Assembly (NCBI GenBank): GCA_023451115.1
Contig: JAEXFV010000153.1
Coordinates: 1-14,557, forward strand
Origin: Bacillota bacterium
GTDB lineage: Bacteria > Bacillota > Clostridia > Christensenellales > CAG-138
Length of the DNA: 14,557 nt
Direction of reading: 5' to 3'
The translations under genes were made by a program, and so were the position numbers. The notes under the pieces were generated by a model. The model searched no databases. It worked only from the letters and a program-made list of their open reading frames with translations, and was not told where the DNA came from. Positions 6,230 to 12,262 of the stretch are shown piece after piece (within the stretch, counting starts at the first letter, position 1; each line of letters begins with the position of its first letter).

Positions 6230-7243
6230 ATGGCTAAGCGGCATGTTTGCGCCCTGTTATCTGTTGTATTGAGTTGTTGCTTTTTATGTGCCTGCGTAGC
6301 TTCCCCAGTCACGTTACCGGTTTCTTCCGCCGGGGTGGATGAGCGTGTACTATCCGATGCCCGGGTGCAGTACCGCAATGCGTCTTTGATTGTGACCGGC
6401 TCCTGTATCCAGCAGCACATCAACGCCCAGGGGCTTTCCTGCTATGATTTGCTGATCTCAGATATCTTGGCAGGCGATGCAGCCAGCGGCGATGTGATTC
6501 ATTGTACCGCAGGGCCTATGGATGAAGGAAAAGAATATCTGCTTTATTTGGGCCAGAATGCGCAGGATGTAAACCATGCAGAAGATATGGCGGGATATAC
6601 GCTGCTTTCCACCACACCCATTCCAATTGTAGACAGTGATGTCATTTGGAACGGATCCAGATTTCCCCTAGCCACTTTAAAAGAAGATATTGTAAAACTC
6701 TCCACGATCATTTCTGCCCCCGGCCCGCTTTACTATTACGATTCGTTGCGCACCCTGGCAGAAGCGTCTTCCGAAATTTTTATCGGCCGCGTACTGGAAA
6801 AGCCGGCCCAGCAACAGCTTGTTTTCTCCATTCGCAACGGCGGCGCAACCGAAAAAAATTCTTATTCCGCCTCCATCGTCACCGTGGAGGCATATGGCGC
6901 AATAAAAGGTGCCCTAAGCTACGGCCAGCAGATTGAGCTGGTGCATTGCCCCGGGCGCATTGGTGAAATGGTCAGCGCCGCTACCTTGCAGCCCATGGCT
7001 TGCAACATTACCCAAAGCGCCGGTTTGCAGCAGGGCGGTTACTATGTGTTTTTCCTCACCAACAGCACAGACAATAAGCAGCCCTACTATTTCCCAGTAA
7101 ATCCTTTGCAGGGCTATGTCCCGGTTTCTGGTGAAGCCATTTCGCCTTTGGCCGCGAACCGCCCGGTTTCCCCTTACCGGGAACTCACGCCGTTGGTGCA
7201 GGCCATACAAGCGGTGCTGTCCAACCGACCAGCGGCATCATAA
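6230..7243 (+). CDS. Lipoprotein of unknown function with a duplicated domain
   Basis: A 337-residue exported protein. The signal peptide ends in the lipobox Leu-Cys-Ala-Cys with lipidated Cys22. The mature part appears to hold two copies of one all-beta domain. In repeat 1 (about 45-140), SLIVTGSC, YDLLISDILAGDAASGDVI and KEYLLYLG line up with SEIFIGRVL, SIVTVEAYGAIKGALSYGQQI and GYYVFFLT in repeat 2 (about 180-305). The pattern 'secretion or transit through the cell, strand, KG, G-x-x-Y-x-x-[YF]-L' resembles bacterial NTR/TIMP-like OB folds, an assignment made on pattern only. The ATG at 6230 follows a very strong GGGGGAAGGAGG. The gene stands alone, with its own terminator hairpin downstream. 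No enzyme motif is seen. Confidence 0.8.
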   Translation: MAKRHVCALLSVVLSCCFLCACVASPVTLPVSSAGVDERVLSDARVQYRNASLIVTGSCIQQHINAQGLSCYDLLISDILAGDAASGDVIHCTAGPMDEGKEYLLYLGQNAQDVNHAEDMAGYTLLSTTPIPIVDSDVIWNGSRFPLATLKEDIVKLSTIISAPGPLYYYDSLRTLAEASSEIFIGRVLEKPAQQQLVFSIRNGGATEKNSYSASIVTVEAYGAIKGALSYGQQIELVHCPGRIGEMVSAATLQPMACNITQSAGLQQGGYYVFFLTNSTDNKQPYYFPVNPLQGYVPVSGEAISPLAANRPVSPYRELTPLVQAIQAVLSNRPAAS

Positions 7244-7262
7244 CGGGGAATGATTCAAAACA

Positions 7263-7294
7263 ATGGACTCCTGCCAGAGATTGCAGGAGTCCAT
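7263..7294 (+). terminator. Hairpin after the lipoprotein gene, likely terminator
   Basis: A perfect 12-bp stem, ATGGACTCCTGC (7263-7274) and GCAGGAGTCCAT (7283-7294), closes an 8-base loop 20 bp after the stop codon. It is followed by GTTGTATTT, a T-rich but broken tract. It probably ends transcription of the lipoprotein gene. Confidence 0.65.
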
Positions 7295-7390
7295 GTTGTA
7301 TTTCGCTTATATGCCCACCAAGCCATATTTCCCCTCTGGCATTATTTACGCACCTGTTTGGGTATCGAAACACCCCATGCCACATGTTTA

Positions 7391-7423
7391 GAAAAATGCG
7401 CGTACTGGTTTTACCGTACGCGC
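7391..7423 (-). terminator. Intrinsic terminator of the redox operon
   Basis: Read on the minus strand, GCGCGTAC (7423-7416) and GTACGCGC (7405-7398) form an 8-bp GC-rich stem, followed at once by ATTTTTC (7397-7391). It lies about 30 bp after the stop of the FMN-binding protein gene. The T-run occurs only on this strand, so it serves the minus-strand operon. Confidence 0.8.
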
Positions 7424-7453
7424 GATGGCAAATCATATCTTTAAAAATACTTT

Positions 7454-8434
7454 TTACCGGGTTTCCATGACCGTTTCTCCAAAATCCAGTGCCCGGTTGA
7501 TTGCAGTGCGAACGGCCTGGGAGCTGATGGTTGCGCCCGAAACGGCATCGATCCCCTGCCCATATTCCACAGCGCCTTTTGCGCCTACAAATTGCGCTCG
7601 AAATTCCGCTTCCAACACCCGTTCTCCCAGGCTGGGGGTTTCTGCGAAGCCGTCTCCGCCAATCACGACGCCAGTGATTGCGCCGGTAGCATCAATCCCT
7701 ACCTTTACCTGAACCGGTCCGCCAAATCCCTGTTCCGTTACCTGCACTACAATCCCTTGGGCGGCTTTCCACCAGGCGTCTATTCCTTCTGCCCCAGGTT
7801 GTTCCACCAGGTCCGTGGCGCCGGGCAGCGGATTTTCTTCTTTCGCCTCTGCCGTGCCGCCGGAAAGCAGTGCGGCTATATGTTTTGCCGCTTTGTTGAC
7901 CCCGGATACCACCGCTCCCGAGCTGATGGTCGCGCTGGTAACAGCGTCCACATTCTCTTTTAGCACCGCGGGCGGAACAACGCCGCGGAATTGCTCGGTA
8001 AATGCGGGCTCTTTCGTGCGCGCGCCCAAGCCGGGCGTTTCGGCGAAGTTGGAGCCGCCTACCTGCACGCCTGTAATCGTCCCGGTGTAGTCCATACCTA
8101 CTACTACTTCAATCTCTCCGCCATAGCCTTTTACCGTAACCTGTGCGGTGTACCCAACCAAATCACCAGCTTGGGACAACCCTTGGTAGCAATAATCTAC
8201 GCCGGCGCCCTCTTCCATCTGCTGCTGCTCAAATGTTTGGGCCAGCGGCAACACCGCTTGCCGCGCAGCGTCTGCAGCCAACTCGCTCTGCTGCTGAATG
8301 GCTGGCGCTGTAAGGCCATTGGTCAGCCCCAGCAGCAGGCCTGCAACCATCCCGATAATACATAATGCCGCCCAACCCGGCAACTGTTTTTTCACTTTTT
8401 CCCTTACTCCTTCCTGCTTTTCATTTTCCAGCAT
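7454..8434 (-). CDS. Membrane-anchored electron carrier with two covalent FMN-binding domains
   Basis: A 326-residue protein with one N-terminal membrane helix (about 20-41) and two FMN_bind domains facing outward. Each has the RnfG-type signature: GYGGEIEVVVG...ETPGLG with DAVTSAT (163-169), then GFGGPVQVKVG...ETPSLG with DAVSGAT (296-302). FMN would be joined by a phosphoester bond to Thr169 and Thr302 by ApbE, encoded directly upstream. Two flavins in one exported protein resemble Listeria PplA in layout. It probably passes electrons from the membrane to the FAD reductase of the same operon. The start is uncertain. ATG 8434 has no Shine-Dalgarno sequence but overlaps the stop of a ten-codon leader ORF (TAATG); GTG 8395 has GGAAGGAG 11 bases before it and would give 313 residues. 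Confidence 0.92.
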   Translation of the reverse strand: MLENEKQEGVREKVKKQLPGWAALCIIGMVAGLLLGLTNGLTAPAIQQQSELAADAARQAVLPLAQTFEQQQMEEGAGVDYCYQGLSQAGDLVGYTAQVTVKGYGGEIEVVVGMDYTGTITGVQVGGSNFAETPGLGARTKEPAFTEQFRGVVPPAVLKENVDAVTSATISSGAVVSGVNKAAKHIAALLSGGTAEAKEENPLPGATDLVEQPGAEGIDAWWKAAQGIVVQVTEQGFGGPVQVKVGIDATGAITGVVIGGDGFAETPSLGERVLEAEFRAQFVGAKGAVEYGQGIDAVSGATISSQAVRTAINRALDFGETVMETR

Positions 8435-8466
8435 TATAAGGTGGTCAAAGCAAAAAGCTTTGACAT
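8434..8466 (-). other. Possible ten-codon leader ORF before the FMN-binding protein gene
   Basis: On the minus strand, ATG at 8466 opens a frame for MSKLFALTTL whose TAA stop overlaps the ATG at 8434 (TAATG). AAGGAG lies just two bases before the start, closer than ideal. The codons fall inside the hairpin GTCAAAGC/GCTTTGAC. If translated, it would couple translation of the following gene. Chance is a real alternative for so short a frame. Confidence 0.25.
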
Positions 8467-8522
8467 AGCTCCTTGGTGAAATCCCCGAAACCCAAGGGAT
8501 TCGGGGGAAGGTGGTCAAAGCA
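8438..8522 (-). repeat. Structured intercistronic segment with a 15-bp direct repeat
   Basis: AAGGTGGTCAAAGCA occurs at 8438-8452 and again at 8508-8522. Between the copies lie GCTTTGAC (8457-8464), complementary to part of both repeats, and a nested hairpin with stems CCCCGAA/TTCGGGG (8483-8489 and 8500-8506) and CCC/GGG. CCTTGG (8471-8476) and CCAAGG (8492-8497) are also complementary. One element can thus pair with either repeat, giving two exclusive folds in the mRNA between apbE and the FMN protein gene. Confidence 0.7.
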
Positions 8523-8525
8523 GGG

Positions 8526-9557
8526 CTAAGCCGGAGCCACGGTCTTGTTTGATCCAGACAAATTCAGCCATGCTTTGGCGCCGTCTGTGGCCCAAACTTC
8601 TCCCTGGCGGGTTACAAACACAGCCTCTACGCCCGGTTGCTCCTGCACCAGCGCCATCCCCTTTTCCAATCCCAGTACAAAACAGGCAGTAGACAATGCA
8701 TCGGCCTGCATAGAGCTTTGGCAGGATATGGTAACGCTGGCCAATTCATTTTGCACCGGCCAACCGGTTTCGGGATCTAAAATGTGGTGATAACGGGTTC
8801 CATCCAGGGTAAATCCCCGCTCATAAATACCGCTGGTAACTACCGTGCCGCCTTCTTGAGAAAGCACGCCCAGATATTCCCCTGTATCCCCATTTGGGTC
8901 CTGGATGCCAACCTGCCAAGGGGTGCCGTCTGCTTTCTCGCCCAACAGCACTACATTGCCCCCAAAGTTGAGAATGCCGCTTTTTACGCCCTTTTCCTGG
9001 AGGAATTTCCCCACCTGGTCCGCAATGTAGCCTTTTGCAATGCCGCCCAAATCAATTCGGTGCCCAGCCGGCAAGGTAACCGTGCATTCCGGCTGGTTTA
9101 GTTCCAGCAAAGTATAATCTGTTAGCGCAGCCGCTTGGGCCAGCGTTTGTGCATCCGGCAACACCGCCTCAGAAGAGGTAAAATCCCATAACGATGCTGC
9201 CGGTGCAATGGTAATATCAAAAGCGCCGTGAGTGCGTTGGGCTATTTGCTGGGCGCATTGCAGGATTTCCATGGTTTCTTTCTTTACCTGCACAGGCTGT
9301 CCATTTGCATGATTGATGTTCCAAACATCGCTTCCCTCAACCGTTTTGCTCAGCAGTTGCTCATAGCGGGCGCATTGTTCCAATGCCTCCTGCAAAACGG
9401 TTTCATCCCTGGAACATACATTGATGGTTACCACCGTATCAAAATAAAATCCTACGATGGAACGGGTCTCTTCCCCAGGCACGGTCTTTGCGGAGCATCC
9501 CGCGAAAAGGCCTGCGCACAAGCAAACTACCAACACCATTCCAATGGCTTTTTTCAT
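8526..9557 (-). CDS. apbE: FAD:protein FMN transferase, lipoprotein (ApbE)
   Basis: A 343-residue surface lipoprotein that uses FAD to attach FMN covalently to a Thr of exported FMN_bind domains, releasing AMP. Its likely target is the double-FMN protein encoded next. The signal peptide ends in the lipobox Phe-Ala-Gly-Cys (Cys21). Family motifs are present: FDTVVTI (39-45), DLGGIAKGY (169-177), LNFGGNV (196-202), HHILDPETGWP (257-267), and the metal-binding segment ADALSTACFVLG (285-296), including Asp286 and Thr290. The length is normal. The ATG at 9557 overlaps the stop of the preceding gene (ATGA), with GGAAGAACC upstream as a modest ribosome binding site. The protein corresponds in role to FmnB of the Listeria electron-transfer locus. 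Confidence 0.96.
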   Translation of the reverse strand: MKKAIGMVLVVCLCAGLFAGCSAKTVPGEETRSIVGFYFDTVVTINVCSRDETVLQEALEQCARYEQLLSKTVEGSDVWNINHANGQPVQVKKETMEILQCAQQIAQRTHGAFDITIAPAASLWDFTSSEAVLPDAQTLAQAAALTDYTLLELNQPECTVTLPAGHRIDLGGIAKGYIADQVGKFLQEKGVKSGILNFGGNVVLLGEKADGTPWQVGIQDPNGDTGEYLGVLSQEGGTVVTSGIYERGFTLDGTRYHHILDPETGWPVQNELASVTISCQSSMQADALSTACFVLGLEKGMALVQEQPGVEAVFVTRQGEVWATDGAKAWLNLSGSNKTVAPA

Positions 9558-10108
9558 GGTTCTTCCTCTTCTTTTTGGGTGGTTTGGGGTGGATTACCCT
9601 GTTTTTTCGGTCCAAGCGCACGAAAGGCATATTTGGCAACAATGCCAGTCAATATTCCTGTGATGACACCGCAAATCAGCAGCACAGGCAAATAGCCCAA
9701 TACCGCCCGGGACTGCACCACCAGGCAGGCTACCCCGATCTGGCCTAAGTTATGGCTGATTGCGCCGCAAACACTGACACCAATGATGCTCATGCCAGGC
9801 AATTTTCGCACCCCCAGCATCACAAGCAAGCTGAGCAGGCCGCCTGCAAAACTATACAACATGCCGGAAAGCCCTGCAAAAAGAAACCCAGAAAGCAGCA
9901 CTTTCATCACCATCAGCAGTGCAGCGCTTTTCCAATCCATCAGATAAATGGCATACAGCAGTACCGTGTTTGCCAGGCCCAGCTTAATCCCTGGTATTCC
10001 GGGGGCAATGGGGATAAATCGCTCAAACCATCCCAACACCAGAGCCACAGCCGTAAGCATGCCAAAGCGGGCCACTCTGCGCGCCATACTCATTGCGGAA
10101 CTGTTCAT
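9554..10108 (-). CDS. Gx transporter family membrane protein (heptaprenyl diphosphate synthase component I-like)
   Basis: A 184-residue integral membrane protein with about five or six hydrophobic segments and a polar C-terminal tail (KKQGNPPQTTQKEEEEP). The stretch RFIPIAPGIPGIKLGLANTV (30-49), with its Pro/Gly-rich turn, is typical of the family annotated as Gx transporter or heptaprenyl diphosphate synthase component I, which resembles ECF S-components. Genes of this type sit beside NusG-domain-II proteins, ApbE and FMN_bind proteins in flavin-based electron-transfer loci, and similar proteins (EetA/EetB) are needed in Listeria. Their exact task, electron transfer from quinol or flavin supply, is not settled. 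The start is ATG 10108 (ribosome binding site GGAGGAG), which overlaps the upstream stop by 4 bp. A longer in-frame reading to 10222 lacks support. Confidence 0.88.
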   Translation of the reverse strand: MNSSAMSMARRVARFGMLTAVALVLGWFERFIPIAPGIPGIKLGLANTVLLYAIYLMDWKSAALLMVMKVLLSGFLFAGLSGMLYSFAGGLLSLLVMLGVRKLPGMSIIGVSVCGAISHNLGQIGVACLVVQSRAVLGYLPVLLICGVITGILTGIVAKYAFRALGPKKQGNPPQTTQKEEEEP

Positions 10109-10497
10109 GCAGGCTCCTCCGCTACCAATTCTATGGAAACTCGGTTGGGCAGGCAAATAATCCATCCGCCCAACGGTCTGCTCTCTATATTTTCCAACGT
10201 TGCTTCTCCCTGTTTCACACAATCCTGATTTTCGCAGGACGAATGGCCCATATGCACGCCTTGGGCGGTTATCGCAACTTCGTTCACCTCTCCGCTATCC
10301 TGCTCAATTCGCAGCACCTGCTCTTCCCCCAGGGGCACTTTTGCATACACTTCGTTACCCAAATATACCACCACATACCCTTGTACGCCCACAGCATGCT
10401 GCACTGGCGCAGCCCCTTGAACAAAAACAAGAAGAATGCAGGTAAACAATGCCAACAATATCAGCTCAAAATTTTTCCCGCTGCTTTTTTGCTCCAT
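10105..10497 (-). CDS. NusG domain II-containing membrane-anchored protein
   Basis: A 130-residue protein with one N-terminal membrane helix (about 10-29) and an outward-facing NusG domain II. It is unrelated in role to the transcription factor NusG. Visible features are GYVVVYLGNEVYAKVPL (40-56), a cysteine pair Cys88-x4-Cys93 in SSCENQDC, and Cys115 in GWIICLPNRV, which are conserved in exported versions of this domain and suggest a disulfide or redox role. The ATG at 10497 follows GGAGGAG and comes 12 bp after the reductase stop. Its own stop overlaps the next start (ATGA). Pairing with a Gx-type membrane protein and ApbE is the recurrent context of extracytoplasmic flavin systems. Its biochemical function is not established. 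Confidence 0.9.
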   Translation of the reverse strand: MEQKSSGKNFELILLALFTCILLVFVQGAAPVQHAVGVQGYVVVYLGNEVYAKVPLGEEQVLRIEQDSGEVNEVAITAQGVHMGHSSCENQDCVKQGEATLENIESRPLGGWIICLPNRVSIELVAEEPA

Positions 10498-10509
10498 TTG
10501 GCTCCTCCT

Positions 10510-12027
10510 TCAACGGCCGTCTACCGCGCTTTGCCCGGCGATACGGCCAAACACCACGCAATCTGCCAGGGCATTGCCTGTGACGTGATTTGCAGCGTGG
10601 ATGCCGCCGGTTACTTCTCCGCAGGCATACAGGCCCGAAATGGGCACGCCCTCTGCATCCAGCACACGGGCATCGGTATCAATGCGCAGCCCTCCCATCG
10701 TATAATGGATTTTCGCCGTACGAATGGCTGCAAAAAACGGACCGTCGCCAAATTTTTTATAAAACAGTTCCCGCCCAAAAGGGTCCGCAGCTTCGCCGTC
10801 CACTGCCTGGTTGAATTCGGCTACGGTTTTTTCCAAAGCATCCGGCTCTATCCCTATGCTTTGGGCCAATTCTTCCAATGTTTCACCATAACCACAAAGC
10901 CCTTCCCGGGCAAGCCCGCGCAGTTCTTCCACGGTACGGCCCACACCGTCCACAAAAGAATCCCCGATGGTATTGCTATCAAATAGCATATACGCAATGC
11001 GCCCGGGTTGTTCCAAAATAGCCTGGGAAATCACATTGCTGGCGCATTGTTCGGACACAAAACGCGCCCCCTGCTGGTTGACATAGATGGCGTTGCTGGC
11101 CTCATTGGTAAAATAGGGGCCATTGTTCACCGCTCCCGGCACCATCTGCACATATTCCATGTCCACCACGTCCGCGCCTACCGCCTGGGCCATCAAAATG
11201 CCATCCCCGGTGGCGGCCGGCGTGGTTTCTGCCTCTACATAAGGGGGGATGCTCTGGCAATAGGCGGCAATCATTTCACTGTTGGCTCCAAACCCTCCCG
11301 TTGCCATTACAACGCCGCGTTTGCCGTAAAAAACATAGTTTTTCTGATTGCGTGTATTGACGGCTTCCACCCCGGTCACCCGCCCTCCCTGCACAATCAA
11401 AGAGCAGGCCTTCATATCGGAAAATATTTTTCCCCCTCCGTCTATGATGGAAAAGGCCAGCGGCCGGATAAAGGTTTCATTGGGGCTCACCTCCACATCC
11501 AGGCTCCTGGGCCATGTTCCGCCGGAAGCCAGGTACACCCCGTCCGTGCTCCATTTTCCGCCATGGCTCTCAATCCAGTTACGGGCATCCCCTGCATTTT
11601 CACACAACAGGGTAATCAAATCCAGGTTGCCCAGCATATCCCCGCCTTCATAAGTGTTTTTGATGAACAGTTCGATGCTATCCTCAATTCCCTGTGCGCT
11701 TTGCCGATCCGGATCCACCGCGTTAAACGTTCCGGTAGAGAGAATGCTGTTGCCCCCAATCATAGGCATTTTGTCGATTAAGATAACCGAGCACCCCGCC
11801 TCAGCCGCAGTGGTTGCGGCGCACAAGCCGGCCAGCCCCCCGCCAATTACCAAAATATCGCTTTCAAAGCGTGTTTGCCCTTCCAACTCTTCATTCGCAT
11901 AAGGGATTTTTACCGTCAGCGTTTCTTCTTCCCCTTGGGCTTCCTGCTGCACCAGAGGCGCGCATCCCCCAAGTGCCAGGAAACATCCCATCAATAGCGT
12001 GCTCACAGCACGGAAAAATTTATCCAT
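10510..12027 (-). CDS. Lipoprotein FAD-dependent reductase of the fumarate/urocanate reductase family, acceptor unknown
   Basis: A 505-residue enzyme of the FAD_binding_2 (flavocytochrome c) family, anchored outside the cell by a lipobox Leu-Gly-Gly-Cys (Cys22). The FAD dinucleotide site is VIGGGLAGLCAA (60-71), followed by GGNS (91-94) and MATGGFGANSEM (241-252). The cap domain spans roughly 150-340. The C-terminus carries IHYTMGG (440-446, with the substrate His441) and GLYACGEVTGGIHAANHVTGNALAD (465-489, written as overlapping family motifs). Two active-site arginines of fumarate reductases are missing: GARFVSEQCASN has Ser330 where the catalytic Arg sits, and ANHVTG has His481 in place of the substrate-binding Arg of NRLGG. 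The acceptor is therefore probably not fumarate. It lacks heme and FMN domains, so electrons must come from another protein, likely the double-FMN protein. The ATG at 12027 is preferred because the signal peptide starts there; GGGAG lies 11 bases upstream. Confidence 0.93.
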   Translation of the reverse strand: MDKFFRAVSTLLMGCFLALGGCAPLVQQEAQGEEETLTVKIPYANEELEGQTRFESDILVIGGGLAGLCAATTAAEAGCSVILIDKMPMIGGNSILSTGTFNAVDPDRQSAQGIEDSIELFIKNTYEGGDMLGNLDLITLLCENAGDARNWIESHGGKWSTDGVYLASGGTWPRSLDVEVSPNETFIRPLAFSIIDGGGKIFSDMKACSLIVQGGRVTGVEAVNTRNQKNYVFYGKRGVVMATGGFGANSEMIAAYCQSIPPYVEAETTPAATGDGILMAQAVGADVVDMEYVQMVPGAVNNGPYFTNEASNAIYVNQQGARFVSEQCASNVISQAILEQPGRIAYMLFDSNTIGDSFVDGVGRTVEELRGLAREGLCGYGETLEELAQSIGIEPDALEKTVAEFNQAVDGEAADPFGRELFYKKFGDGPFFAAIRTAKIHYTMGGLRIDTDARVLDAEGVPISGLYACGEVTGGIHAANHVTGNALADCVVFGRIAGQSAVDGR

Positions 12028-12074
12028 GGTATCACAAGCTCCCATTCTATCCGGCCAGCCCAGCAACCCCTGCA

Positions 12075-12100
12075 GCGTTTCTGCCGTCCTGGCAAAACGC
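12075..12100 (-). repeat. Hairpin in the leader of the redox operon
   Basis: GCGTTT (12075-12080) and GCC (12083-12085) pair with GGC (12091-12093) and AAACGC (12095-12100), with a small internal mismatch. It lies about 50 bp upstream of the reductase start codon and would fold in its mRNA leader, or act as an operator. Confidence 0.4.
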
Positions 12101-12131
12101 TACCGTTTTAGTGTATCTTTTGGCCCCGGCA

Positions 12132-12166
12132 TTTGTATTTGCACTTTGTTGCAAAGTTTTGTATTT
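12132..12166. promoter_or_regulatory. Candidate regulator site between redox operon and sensor kinase
   Basis: TTTGTATTT occurs at 12132-12140 and 12158-12166, a direct repeat with 26-bp spacing that flanks the inverted repeat TTTGCA (12138-12143) / TGCAAA (12150-12155). The 235-bp divergent gap (12028-12262) has no good sigma-70 promoter for either gene: a TATAAT at 12212-12217 faces the kinase without a recognisable -35. This fits activator-dependent expression. AraC-type regulators such as the one encoded at 13998 often bind direct repeats. Confidence 0.35.
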
Positions 12167-12262
12167 CTTTTAACAATGTATTTTTTTAATGCGTTCCTCC
12201 CATGAATACCATATAATATTGTTGGTTTCTCTGCAAGCCAATTACCATGATGGAGCCAGCAA

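Noticed and set aside
7250..7444. A 64-codon plus-strand frame between the lipoprotein gene and the redox operon
   Set aside because: It runs through two transcription-terminator hairpins, lacks a ribosome binding site and resembles no known protein. Apart from those hairpins nothing is seen in this gap.
7454..8434. Part of an Rnf complex (RnfG)
   Set aside because: The FMN domains are RnfG-like, but no rnfA-E genes are present and the protein has two domains, next to ApbE and a reductase.
10093..11781. Long plus-strand open frames opposite the NusG-II protein and the FAD reductase
   Set aside because: The minus strand encodes clear conserved proteins here. The plus-strand frames are rich in His, Arg and Pro, as expected for antisense readings of GC-biased codons.
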